A stretch of DNA of 64,000 nucleotides. It comes from Mesorhizobium sp. AR07. Its GTDB lineage: Bacteria > Pseudomonadota > Alphaproteobacteria > Rhizobiales > Rhizobiaceae. Below are positions 1-8,346 of this stretch, one piece after another (position 1 is the stretch's first letter; each line of letters begins with the position of its first letter). The stretch is from the NCBI RefSeq assembly GCF_024746815.1, contig NZ_CP080525.1, positions 2,108,001 through 2,172,000 of the forward strand. The letters are read 5' to 3'. Under the pieces are notes generated by a model. The model ran no database searches and had not been told where the DNA came from. It saw only the letters and a list, made by a program, of their open reading frames with translations. A program made the translations under genes and the position numbers.

Positions 1-387
1 CGCGCCGCCTTCGCCGGCTTCGATCCGGAAAAGGTCGCGCGCTTCGGCACGGCGGATGTCGAGCGGCTGATGGCCGACCCCGGCATCATCCGTGCCCGCG
101 CCAAGATCGAAGCGACGATCCGGGGCGCGGAGATTTTCTGCGAGATGGCCGAGCGTGGCGAGAGCTTCGCCGACTTCTGCTGGTCCTTCACCGATGGCAA
201 GGTGCTCGACAATGATGGCCACAGCTGGATCGCGTCATCGCCCCTGTCCGAGCGGATTTCGAAGGAGATGAGGCGGCGTGGTTTCAAATTCGTCGGCCCG
301 ACCATCGTCTATGCCTGGATGCAAGCGGTCGGCATCGTCAACGATCACGCGGCCGGCTGCTTCCGGCGGTCGCAAGTCGGGCTTTGA
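1..387 (+). CDS. tag: DNA-3-methyladenine glycosylase I, C-terminal part (5' end outside window)
   Basis: Base-excision repair enzyme that removes 3-methyladenine from alkylated DNA in the cytoplasm. The frame is open from base 1, reading RAAFAGFDPEKVARF, so the N-terminus lies left of the window. About 128 residues remain, against roughly 190-200 for the family. The Tag-like stretch FADFCWSFTDG and the C-terminal pattern DHAAGC are visible. In E. coli Tag the His and Cys of the equivalent stretch help bind a structural zinc, so that site looks intact. Stop is TGA at 385-387. Family assignment is firm; the missing N-terminus cannot be judged. Confidence 0.9.
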   Translation, partial: RAAFAGFDPEKVARFGTADVERLMADPGIIRARAKIEATIRGAEIFCEMAERGESFADFCWSFTDGKVLDNDGHSWIASSPLSERISKEMRRRGFKFVGPTIVYAWMQAVGIVNDHAAGCFRRSQVGL

Positions 388-407
388 TCACGGCAACATT
401 GTCAGGG

Positions 408-430
408 CGCTTGGGTTCGCTCTTTGGTGG
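408..430. repeat. 23-bp exact repeat, copy 1
   Basis: This 23-base segment recurs exactly at 1120-1142. Here it lies in the intergenic gap after tag. Read on the minus strand it encodes PPKSEPKRP, the same peptide that ends the small protein at 1110-1268. It may be a remnant of a second copy of that small gene. Confidence 0.6.
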
Positions 431-507
431 AGAAGACGTCCTGTCCGACACTCGGCAGCACGGCACGTCCATCGAACCGTGCTGCCTTGATCAAGTAGGC
501 AAGTCCA

Positions 508-822
508 TCAGCCGGCGGGTTTGTATGCGCCAGCAGCCTTGTTGGCAGCCGCGAGCACTGCCTTCATGTCGAGTTCTTCCAGTACAACCATCTCGGTCAG
601 CGAGCCGCTCGCTCGCACCGCAAGGGACATGCCAATCCCCGCGGACTGGTCCGGCACCTCGCCATTGACGACGACGTCATAGATGCCGCGCGTGAACATC
701 ACGCTGGTCACCTTGCCGCCAACGCTTTCAAAAAGCGCCTTGACCGCAGCTTGCCTGTCCGAGCCTTGCATCAATCCTTTGGCGGCATGAGGCGCATAGT
801 TTGCCAATATGGTCACTTTCAT
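508..822 (-). CDS. GYD domain-containing protein
   Basis: Small cytoplasmic protein of 104 residues in the GYD family (PF08734), which is named for a Gly-Tyr-Asp motif. Here the motif appears as GIYDVVV near residue 56. The start ATG at 820-822 follows a strong Shine-Dalgarno sequence (GGAGGAAT), so a longer upstream reading of the frame is rejected. The family forms small ferredoxin-like alpha/beta folds, and its biochemical role is unknown. It appears to be a single-gene unit, with no partner close by on its strand. Confidence 0.8.
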   Translation of the reverse strand: MKVTILANYAPHAAKGLMQGSDRQAAVKALFESVGGKVTSVMFTRGIYDVVVNGEVPDQSAGIGMSLAVRASGSLTEMVVLEELDMKAVLAAANKAAGAYKPAG

Positions 823-1109
823 GGCTATTCCTCCAAATGTCATTGTCTCGTGGCTGCTCGATAATTCGAGCGGCACGGAGTGATTTTTTCGGTAGCGATG
901 GCAGACGCCCTTGGACACCTTGGCGGCCAAGGGACCCACTGCCGGATAAATATGCGCTGAAGCTAATATAATAACAATACCAGACACGCCGATACCGCTG
1001 ACAGGAAGGTGTCTGGCTGGACCACGCTCGGTCGGTGCGATCGTCTCGCGGCGTCGGCGCGCGATATGGTGCTGGCGTTGCGTGGAAGCAGCGGCGGCGC
1101 CGCAGCGCC
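823..1109. other. Intergenic region upstream of the GYD gene
   Basis: No convincing gene. It should hold the GYD promoter. An AT-rich stretch lies at 962-980. Beside it is an inverted repeat, CCAGACAC at 980-987 and GTGTCTGG at 1009-1016, with a 21-base loop. No known operator was recognised. Confidence 0.4.
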
Positions 1110-1268
1110 TCACATCGGACGCTTGGGTTCGCTCTTTGGTGGGGCAGCCGTGTCGGAATCGGATTTCTTGTGCTTGTCGGCGGCAATCCTGCGGATGCGG
1201 TCGAAGCGGCTTTCCTCGGTGGTTTCGGTCGTGACGACCGTCTCTGGCTTCTGCACGAACGTGATCAT
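1110..1268 (-). CDS. Hypothetical 52-residue basic protein
   Basis: Short open frame starting MITFVQKPETVV and ending PKSEPKRPM, preceded by a GGAGA ribosome-binding site. It is rich in Thr, Glu, Lys and Arg and looks hydrophilic and disordered, with no membrane segment. I do not recognise the family. The coding assignment rests on the ribosome-binding site, the clean start, and amino-acid usage unlike the antisense frames. Its last codons contain the 23-bp sequence also found at 408-430. It lies downstream of groEL on the same strand, but about 150 bases and a hairpin separate them, so it is probably transcribed independently. Confidence 0.5.
   Translation of the reverse strand: MITFVQKPETVVTTETTEESRFDRIRRIAADKHKKSDSDTAAPPKSEPKRPM
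1120..1142. repeat. 23-bp exact repeat, copy 2
   Basis: Second copy of the segment at 408-430, here inside the 3' end of the small gene at 1110-1268. Confidence 0.6.
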
Positions 1269-1367
1269 GGATCCGTCTCCTGGGCTAGAGGCCTGCGCGC
1301 CGGGAGAGAACCTCCCGGCGGTAATTATCTGGCTTAAGTGACGAGCCGGCGTAGCAGATTCAGGTCA

Positions 1368-1407
1368 GGCCTGCAGGGTGGCTTCTATGAAACCACCCGC
1401 GCAGGCC
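1368..1407 (-). terminator. Hairpin downstream of groEL
   Basis: Two-part stem: GGCCTGC at 1368-1374 pairs with GCAGGCC at 1401-1407, and GGGTGG at 1376-1381 pairs with CCACCC at 1393-1398. It lies 11 bases past the groEL stop. No T-run follows on the minus strand, so it may stabilise the 3' end or be a weak terminator. Confidence 0.5.
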
Positions 1408-1417
1408 AGTTGAATCT

Positions 1418-3094
<1,677 letters not shown>

Positions 3095-3145
3095 TCAAAG
3101 CCCGGAGCGTCTTTTGCGCGTCCCCAAGGACACGCAGTGCTCCAG

Positions 3146-3478
3146 TCAGGCGGCCTTCTTGGCTGCCACGGTCTTCTCGCCCGTCTCGCTCTTGTCGATG
3201 ACGCCCATGATGTCGGCTTCCTTCATGATCAACAGGTCCTCGCCGTCGATCTTGACCTCGGTGCCCGACCATTTGCCGAACAGGATGAAGTCGCCCGCCT
3301 TGACGTCGAGTGCGATCAGCGCGCCGCTTTCGTCGCGTGCGCCAGGCCCAACGGCAATGACTTCGCCTTCCTGCGGCTTTTCCTTGGCATTGTCGGGGAT
3401 GATGATGCCGCCCTTGGATTTGGTATCGCCTTCAGCGCGACGAATGACGACGCGGTCGTGGAGTGGCCGAAACTTCAT
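3146..3478 (-). CDS. groES: Co-chaperonin GroES (Hsp10)
   Basis: 110-residue co-chaperonin; seven copies cap the GroEL ring. The start [14 protein letters not shown] and the mobile-loop segment [19 protein letters not shown] (about residues 17-35) are typical. The C-terminus runs about ten residues longer than usual and is Ala/Lys-rich (KTVAAKKAA). It is the first gene of the groESL operon, 55 bases downstream of a CIRCE inverted repeat and a sigma70-like promoter. Assignment is firm. Confidence 0.97.
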   Translation of the reverse strand: MKFRPLHDRVVIRRAEGDTKSKGGIIIPDNAKEKPQEGEVIAVGPGARDESGALIALDVKAGDFILFGKWSGTEVKIDGEDLLIMKEADIMGVIDKSETGEKTVAAKKAA

Positions 3479-3533
3479 GGGAACTTCTTTCTGGGGCCGG
3501 CACAGGCGGCCACGCCCCTGCTATATAGACGGG

Positions 3534-3560
3534 TTGGCACTCGATAGATAGGAGTGCCAA
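3534..3560 (-). promoter_or_regulatory. CIRCE element (HrcA operator) of groESL
   Basis: TTGGCACTC, a 9-base spacer, then GAGTGCCAA: a perfect inverted repeat with the canonical CIRCE arm length and spacing (consensus TTAGCACTC-N9-GAGTGCTAA). It lies between the -10 box and the groES start, where HrcA would block transcription at normal temperature. Confidence 0.93.
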
Positions 3561-3562
3561 AA

Positions 3563-3591
3563 ATTATTCGCGGCCGGAATTAAATATTCAA
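3563..3591 (-). promoter_or_regulatory. Putative groESL promoter
   Basis: On the minus strand, TTGAAT (3586-3591) and AATAAT (3563-3568) are separated by exactly 17 bases, immediately upstream of the CIRCE element. This fits a housekeeping-sigma promoter repressed by HrcA. The start point is not mapped. Confidence 0.55.
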
Positions 3592-3727
3592 AAGTATTAT
3601 TTCGGCGCCCGGTTTCGTGATATCGCCGGTTGGTCAAATAATTCAAAAATTTGAATTTTGCCGATTGAGTGCCTATTTATCGGACAAGTTCGTTTTCACA
3701 ATTTCAGGCACAAGGGAGATTTCTTCG

Positions 3728-3982
3728 ATGGCCGAAGGCAATCAGACGATCATGGAAAAAGCTGAAGCCCGCTTTGTCGACAAGCAGAAGAAAACGGCTG
3801 AGCGCAACAAGGCAACCGCTGAGTACATGTCCGAGGCGAAGGCCAGGGAGATCAAGACAGCAAGGCTGAGGGAGTTGCGGCTGGCCAAGGAAGAGGCCGA
3901 CCGCGTCGCCGAAGCGCTGAACCCGACACCAAAGAAGAAGCGGGCGGTCAAAAAGGCCGCCACGACGGAGGCCAAGACATGA
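3728..3982 (+). CDS. Hypothetical Lys/Ala-rich coiled-coil protein
   Basis: 84-residue, highly charged protein beginning MAEGNQTIMEKAEARF. Residues about 10-60 form a predicted helix or coiled coil with heptad-like Ala/Lys/Glu spacing. The C-terminus is basic (PKKKRAVKKAATTEAKT), like small nucleoid-associated or histone-H1-like tails. I chose the ATG at 3728 because an AGGGAG ribosome-binding site precedes it. The stop overlaps the next gene by four bases, indicating an operon with the DUF1488 protein. DNA binding is only an inference from charge. Confidence 0.7.
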   Translation: MAEGNQTIMEKAEARFVDKQKKTAERNKATAEYMSEAKAREIKTARLRELRLAKEEADRVAEALNPTPKKKRAVKKAATTEAKT

Positions 3983-4245
3983 GCCTGACATTCCCCAACC
4001 GCAGCCGCAGCTATGACGAAGCCGGCAAGCGCATCCGTTTCGTCGGCCATGACGGCATGTTCCAGATTTCCTTCTCCGTCGCCGCAGATGCGATGGCGAA
4101 GATGCAGCCGGCGACCGCCGCCAACGAAGCCGGCTACCTCGCGACATTCGACACGCAGAGCAGCGCCATCCGCGACGTGGCGTCGAAGGCCTACGACCGC
4201 ACCCGCAAAAGCATGTATGTGCTGACGGCCGCCGATTTCGGCTGA
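3979..4245 (+). CDS. DUF1488 domain-containing protein
   Basis: 88-residue protein of the DUF1488 family (PF07369), recognised from the start SLTFPNRSRSYDEAGKRIRF, the central GHDGMFQISF and the end YVLTAADFG. The family is widespread in Rhizobiales and has no established biochemical function. It overlaps the preceding gene in an ATGA junction, so the two are co-translated. No membrane segment or signal peptide is visible. Confidence 0.8.
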   Translation: MSLTFPNRSRSYDEAGKRIRFVGHDGMFQISFSVAADAMAKMQPATAANEAGYLATFDTQSSAIRDVASKAYDRTRKSMYVLTAADFG

Positions 4246-4388
4246 TCAGCCTAAGGTGTGTCGAGATTCAGGTCAGGCCGAGCCGGAGTCGAAGACGGGC
4301 GCGAAGCGACCAAACAAGGCTGCTTTGGAGAATCGGAGCGGAGCGTACCTAAAGTACGTGAGCACCGGGACATGCATGGAAACGAAGA

Positions 4389-4610
4389 TCAAAGGTCCAT
4401 CTTCTCGACCATCGTTCGTATCTTTTCAGCCTTTTCAAAATGGTCGAGGCGGTGGGTTCTGATCCACCACTCGGCGGCTTCCATCAAGAGGTCGGGGTCG
4501 TCGTTCCTGTTGGCGAAGAACGCATAGAACGACACGCCGACGCCAGGTCCTTTCTCGGAGATCTTGCGGTCGCAGACTTCCAGTATCTTCTGCTTCAGGC
4601 TGGCTCTCAC
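4389..4610 (-). CDS. DUF6500-like small protein
   Basis: 73-residue soluble protein. The GTG start at 4608-4610 is chosen because GAGGATTCCC directly precedes it and the residues further upstream look non-coding. The conserved-looking core GVGVSFYAFFANRNDDPDLL followed by EAAEWW and RLDHFEKAEKI resembles the short family I know as DUF6500. Its function is unknown. It stands alone, between DUF1488 on the plus strand and two small genes on its own strand. Confidence 0.7.
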   Translation of the reverse strand: MRASLKQKILEVCDRKISEKGPGVGVSFYAFFANRNDDPDLLMEAAEWWIRTHRLDHFEKAEKIRTMVEKMDL

Positions 4611-4683
4611 GGGAATCCTCTGATTTGCGGTGCGGCAGGTTTTGCCGGCGGCAAAGCGTTGCCCTCCGGCAGTGCTGGACGGG

Positions 4684-4875
4684 TCAGGACTTGCGCTCCG
4701 CCCTCTCCCGGCGCTTGACGTCGCGGACATTCATCTGCACGACCATGTCCTCGGCCTCGCGCGGGCCCATCCCGACCATCACCTTTTGCCGGATCACGGC
4801 GGGCTGGCCGGTGAAGACGTCGATGATGGTCCAGCTCTGCGGCAATTCCATGCGCAGCGTGTAGCGGTTGGCCAT
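4684..4875 (-). CDS. Hypothetical 63-residue protein
   Basis: Starts MANRYTLRMELPQSW and ends in a basic tail (RDVKRRERAERKS). The middle, WTIIDVFTGQPAVIRQKVMVGM, looks like one or two beta hairpins. The ATG at 4875 lies five bases after the stop of the upstream small membrane protein gene, so the pair form an operon. The family is not recognised. The tight spacing and soluble composition support a real gene, perhaps a cytoplasmic partner of the neighbouring membrane peptide. Confidence 0.6.
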   Translation of the reverse strand: MANRYTLRMELPQSWTIIDVFTGQPAVIRQKVMVGMGPREAEDMVVQMNVRDVKRRERAERKS

Positions 4876-4880
4876 GCCGG

Positions 4881-5087
4881 TCAGCCCTGCATCATGAAAA
4901 ACACCGCGCCCAGGATCAGCACCGTCCAAGCGATGACCGACAGCTTCAGCACCATGCCGCCATGCACGGCCAGAAGCTCCCGCAGCCGCGACACGACACC
5001 TGCCGGCCGGGCTGGTGCCGCCACCAATGCGACGGGTGCCTTGGCGCCAAGTTTCCCAAACACGGGCAGCAGCGACGGTTCACGCAC
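4881..5087 (-). CDS. Hypothetical small membrane protein
   Basis: 68 residues, with one clear transmembrane segment near the C-terminus (LKLSVIAWTVLILGAVFFMM, about residues 47-66) and an N-terminal Ala/Pro/Arg-rich part likely on the cytoplasmic side. It is followed after five bases by the 63-residue gene, so the two are probably co-expressed. The family is not recognised. Confidence 0.55.
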   Translation of the reverse strand: MREPSLLPVFGKLGAKAPVALVAAPARPAGVVSRLRELLAVHGGMVLKLSVIAWTVLILGAVFFMMQG

Positions 5088-5206
5088 GGAAATGACCTCG
5101 GATGTCGGGAAGGAGCCGGAGCAACGACGCTCGCTTACCTTTCATAGCACTCTTTTCACGAACGCCCTGCATGCCAAATGAAAATACGGCAGATCCAATG
5201 GCGGGC

Positions 5207-6445
5207 CTACGCCGCCTTCCTGACCTCGATCGTCAGATGCGACAATGACCGGAACCGCGCAAGTCGGCTGCGGTAATAGTCCTCTTGCCGGCGCGTCGGC
5301 GTGACCACCGAGACGATCGCGCCGAGATGTCCCGGCCCGAGCCGCCACAAATGCAGGTCGGCAAGCTCATCGCCTTCGCTTTCGATCGTCTGGCGCAGAT
5401 TCTCCGCCATGCCACGGTCGGGATTCATGTCGAGCAGGACGGCGCTGGTGTCGCGGATCAGCCCGAGCGCCCAGCTGGCGATGACGAGCGCCCCGACAAT
5501 GCCGGCGAGCGGATCCATCCACAGCCAGCCGAAGGCGCGGGCCAGGAGCAGCCCGATGATGACCAGCACGGACACCGCCGCGTCGGCGATGACATGGACG
5601 ACGGCGGCGCGCATGTTGTTGTCGTGCGTGGCCTTGCCGTGTGCATGCTCATGTTCCTCGAAGAGGACCGGATAGGTCTGCCCGCCGACCGTGACATTGG
5701 CCTCGAAGGCGTGCGGCTCGGCAATCTCCTCGATGGATTCCAGACAATCGCCCAGATCCCTGAATGCGAAGGTCTTCCGCGCGCCATCCGACCGCACGGT
5801 TTCTATAGAGACGGAGGATGAAGAGAGCGCCGTCCCGGATCCGGAGCGCAGCCGGAAGCGAGGCGGCACGCCGTCTTCGAACACCTCCAGCACCATTTCG
5901 CCATCCGCCGTGGCGATCCGATGCGTTTCGTCATGCCCTTGGCCCGCCGCGTGGCCGTGGCCATGACCGTGGCTATGGCCGTGATGATCGCTACCGCTGA
6001 GCAGCCATGCGCTGGCAATGTTGACGGCAAGGCCAAGGCAGGCGACCGGGATGGCCTCGGCAAAATGGATCGGCACGGGCGCGTAGAGGCGCATGACGGA
6101 TTCGTAGCCGATCAGCAGCGCGATCATGGCCAGGATGATGGCACTGGTGAATCCGGCGAGGTCGCCGAGCTTGCCGGTGCCGAAGGTGAAGCGCTGGTCG
6201 CCGGCATGCCGGCGCGCATAGGTATAGGCAAGGGCCGCCAGCAGCAGCGCGCCGGCATGCGTGCTCATATGCAGCCCGTCGGCGACAAGGGCTATCGAGC
6301 CGAACAAAAGACCGCCGACGATCTCGGCCACCATCATGACCGCGCAGAGCCAGATCACCGCCCAGGTCTTGCGCTCGCTCTTCTGGTGTTCCTCGCCCAG
6401 GAACATATGGCTGTGAAAGGCCGGGGCGCTGTTGGTGGAGGTCAT
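5207..6445 (-). CDS. dmeF: Cobalt/nickel efflux transporter DmeF (CDF family)
   Basis: 412-residue cation diffusion facilitator that exports Co(II) and Ni(II) by proton antiport across the inner membrane. Six transmembrane segments are apparent. The metal site in helix 2 reads ALVADGLHMSTHAGALL, and the later HVIADAAVSV supplies the matching His/Asp pair. A cytoplasmic loop is very His-rich (HHGHSHGHGHGH), as in DmeF. The ATG at 6445 is preferred over a GTG 12 bases upstream. dmeR lies directly upstream with its stop nine bases before this start, which is the dmeRF operon described in Rhizobium leguminosarum. Expression should be released when metal binds DmeR. Confidence 0.92.
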   Translation of the reverse strand: MTSTNSAPAFHSHMFLGEEHQKSERKTWAVIWLCAVMMVAEIVGGLLFGSIALVADGLHMSTHAGALLLAALAYTYARRHAGDQRFTFGTGKLGDLAGFTSAIILAMIALLIGYESVMRLYAPVPIHFAEAIPVACLGLAVNIASAWLLSGSDHHGHSHGHGHGHAAGQGHDETHRIATADGEMVLEVFEDGVPPRFRLRSGSGTALSSSSVSIETVRSDGARKTFAFRDLGDCLESIEEIAEPHAFEANVTVGGQTYPVLFEEHEHAHGKATHDNNMRAAVVHVIADAAVSVLVIIGLLLARAFGWLWMDPLAGIVGALVIASWALGLIRDTSAVLLDMNPDRGMAENLRQTIESEGDELADLHLWRLGPGHLGAIVSVVTPTRRQEDYYRSRLARFRSLSHLTIEVRKAA

Positions 6446-6453
6446 AACGAATC

Positions 6454-6732
6454 TCACTTCACATAGGTGCGGATGACATCGAGCAGCTGCTCGACCGCTT
6501 CGGTGTTGAGCGCGCCGGGATGGCGCTCGGAATCGACGAGATGCGTGCGCACATGATCCTCGATCACCTCGCCCATCAAGCCGGTCATCGCGCCACGCGC
6601 GCCGGCGATGAGATGCATGACCGCCTCGCAGCCGGCCTCGCTGTCGAGCGCCCGCTCGATGGCCTCGACCTGACCCTTGATGCGGCGCACGCGCGCCAAA
6701 AGCTTCTGTTTTTCCCGGATCGTGTGTGTCAT
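6454..6732 (-). CDS. dmeR: Metal-responsive repressor DmeR (RcnR/CsoR family)
   Basis: 92-residue all-helical repressor, RcnR/FrmR type. The start MTHTIREKQKLLARVRRIKGQ carries the conserved RRIKGQ segment, followed by IERALDSEAGCEAVMHL. That places the family's metal-binding Cys and a His at the expected spacing in helix 2, and a further His lies in EDHVRTHL. It binds DNA as apo-protein and lets go on Co/Ni binding. It is the first gene of dmeRF. A G-tract operator-like sequence lies just upstream at 6744-6766. A longer N-terminus to 6768 is possible but does not resemble the family. Confidence 0.88.
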   Translation of the reverse strand: MTHTIREKQKLLARVRRIKGQVEAIERALDSEAGCEAVMHLIAGARGAMTGLMGEVIEDHVRTHLVDSERHPGALNTEAVEQLLDVIRTYVK

Positions 6733-6743
6733 GCCGGCCGATT

Positions 6744-6766
6744 TAGCATAGCCCCCTACCCTATAC
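6744..6766 (-). promoter_or_regulatory. Putative DmeR operator
   Basis: On the minus strand the segment reads as A/T-rich half-sites around a G-tract (TATAGGGTAGGGGGCTATG). RcnR-family operators, including the one described for rhizobial dmeRF, are a G/C-tract flanked by A/T-rich arms. It sits 12 bases upstream of the dmeR start. Confidence 0.6.
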
Positions 6767-6895
6767 AATGACGGAAAGTGGCCAACCCGGTTGGACCGGC
6801 TTCCGGATCAGGACTGTTGGCGCCCGGCGCTTCCCTAGGCGGTGGATTTTGCGGACTGTCAGAAGCGATACGCGGGAGACCGGCCTGGCCAGGCC

Positions 6896-7969
6896 TCAAG
6901 CCGCGGCGCTGCGGTCTTTCGCGGCGACGTCAGGCTTGAAGATGCGGAACGTGTTGCGCCCGGCGGCCTTGGCGGCGTAAAGCGCGGTGTCGGCCTGCAT
7001 GAACAGGTCGCATGGAGCGCCCGCTTCGGCGAAGGCGATGCCGACCGAGGCGCCGAGCCTGAGCGATTGGCCGCATACTGTGACCGGCTTGCCCATCGCT
7101 TCGATGATGCGGCGCGCCAGGCCGGAGACCGCGCCGCGATCGAGATGCGGCCCAAGCAGCACCGCGAACTCGTCGCCACCGACACGCGCCACCAACTCCG
7201 CCTCGCCGCAATTGCCGGCAAGGCGCCCAGCCGCGGCCTTCAGGCATTCGTCGCCGACGACGTGGCCGAACGTGTCGTTGACGGCCTTGAAGCTGTCGAG
7301 ATCGATCAGAAGCATGGCGCCAAGCGGACGGCCCTCGCCCACATGCGCCAGCCGCGCCTGAAAGCGGCTGCGATTGGCCAGTCCCGTCATGACATCGTAT
7401 TCGGCAAGATAGCGCATCCGGTCCGACAGGATCTTTTCTTCGGTGATGTCCTGCTTCATGCCGAAGATGCGCACGGGTACGCCGTCCTCGCACTCGACGG
7501 TCGCGGTGATGCGGATCCAGCGGCTACGGCTGGCGAAGGTGGTGATCTCGGCATCGAGAGTAAAACCGCTGCGCTCCTCAATCGCCCGGCTGCGCAAGCT
7601 TTCCAGCGCCTTGCGCGACTCCGCCGGGTAGCATTTGATGATCTCTGAGCGATCGAGCACTGAGCCGCGCGGCAGATCGAACAGATCATAGACCACGTCG
7701 GTCCAGGTAAGCCGCGCGTCGGGCAGGCTGCATTCCCACACGCCAATGCTTGCCGCGGCCGAGGCGCGGTCGAAGATCTTGCGGCTGTGGGCCAGCGAAA
7801 CATCCTGCCTGGCGATCAGCGCGGCCTGCGCCGCCAGCTCCGCCTTGAGCCTGGCGATGGTGGCGGCGTCCCGGCGTCTTTCGTCGGCGCCGTCGTGTCC
7901 CTCCCGCCTGCCGGGCCGCGAGCCATCGGCCCGCGCCGGGCCTTTCGGGGAGTAGGGCATGTCGGGCAT
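6896..7969 (-). CDS. PAS-GGDEF diguanylate cyclase
   Basis: 357-residue cytoplasmic signalling enzyme expected to make cyclic di-GMP from two GTP. It has a polar N-terminus, a short coiled coil (about 36-60), a PAS/PAC sensor (about 70-180, ending FGMKQDITEEK) and a GGDEF domain (about 190-345). The active-site motif is intact (ARVGGDEF, GGDEF at 264-268). The RxxD product-inhibition site that often lies five residues upstream is absent (GEAE instead). No transmembrane segment is seen, so the PAS domain reads a cytoplasmic cue. It appears monocistronic. No EAL domain is present. Confidence 0.9.
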   Translation of the reverse strand: MPDMPYSPKGPARADGSRPGRREGHDGADERRRDAATIARLKAELAAQAALIARQDVSLAHSRKIFDRASAAASIGVWECSLPDARLTWTDVVYDLFDLPRGSVLDRSEIIKCYPAESRKALESLRSRAIEERSGFTLDAEITTFASRSRWIRITATVECEDGVPVRIFGMKQDITEEKILSDRMRYLAEYDVMTGLANRSRFQARLAHVGEGRPLGAMLLIDLDSFKAVNDTFGHVVGDECLKAAAGRLAGNCGEAELVARVGGDEFAVLLGPHLDRGAVSGLARRIIEAMGKPVTVCGQSLRLGASVGIAFAEAGAPCDLFMQADTALYAAKAAGRNTFRIFKPDVAAKDRSAAA

Positions 7970-8071
7970 GGCGAAGCTCTGCTGTCCTGGCGGGCGACCA
8001 TCATGACGCGCAACCGATTAAAACTTCGCTGACGCGGCCCGGCTTCGCCGAAAATTGCCTGGAGGGTGAGA

Positions 8072-8140
8072 CAGCCCGCCCCGTCTCGACCGGGGGCCTC
8101 CGGCACCGAGGTTGGCGCTCTTCCCCTGAGCTACGGACTG
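8072..8140 (-). ncRNA. tRNA-like sequence with degenerate anticodon arm
   Basis: On the minus strand CAGTCCG and CGGGCTG form a 7-bp acceptor-like stem with one G-T pair. They flank TA, a perfect D-arm (GCTC, loop AGGGGAA, GAGC) and a 5-bp T-arm (CCCCG, loop GTCGAGA, CGGGG). The loop differs from the usual TTCGANN by one base. The 21 bases between the D- and T-arms do not form a normal 5-bp anticodon stem with a 7-base loop carrying T33, and total length is only 69. No 3' CCA is encoded. It is probably a tRNA pseudogene, less likely a noncanonical tRNA-like RNA. Confidence 0.45.
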
Positions 8141-8242
8141 CCGACGTTGCCTTTATCACAAGTCGAATCGCGCATGCGACTGTCAGCGAACCGAACCACT
8201 TTTCCCCTTGAACGACCCGCCGATCTGGCTTAGCCTTGAGTT

Positions 8243-8258
8243 GAGAAAAGGTTTTTCC
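8243..8258. promoter_or_regulatory. LacI-type operator-like site 1
   Basis: GAGAAAAGGTTTTTCC. Its reverse complement closely matches the second site at 8311-8326, and both are A4-CC-T4 palindromes of the sort bound by LacI-family repressors. Confidence 0.5.
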
Positions 8259-8310
8259 AAACATCTCCGATCGGACTCGGCCATGTGCCGGGCTTGTTTT
8301 CGGCAGGTAA

Positions 8311-8326
8311 GAGAAAACCTTTTCCC
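8311..8326. promoter_or_regulatory. LacI-type operator-like site 2
   Basis: GAGAAAACCTTTTCCC, a near-perfect palindrome 68 bases from site 1 and 20 bases before the LacI-family start codon. The pair suggests autoregulation, perhaps by looping. Confidence 0.55.
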
Positions 8327-8346
8327 AGCTAAGGATTTTCGGCGCG

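Noticed and set aside
4340..4362. Imperfect palindrome GCGTACCTAAAGTACGTGAGC downstream of DUF1488
   Set aside because: Arms are too short and broken to call a terminator or operator; resembles stray intergenic repeats, but with no second copy in the window.
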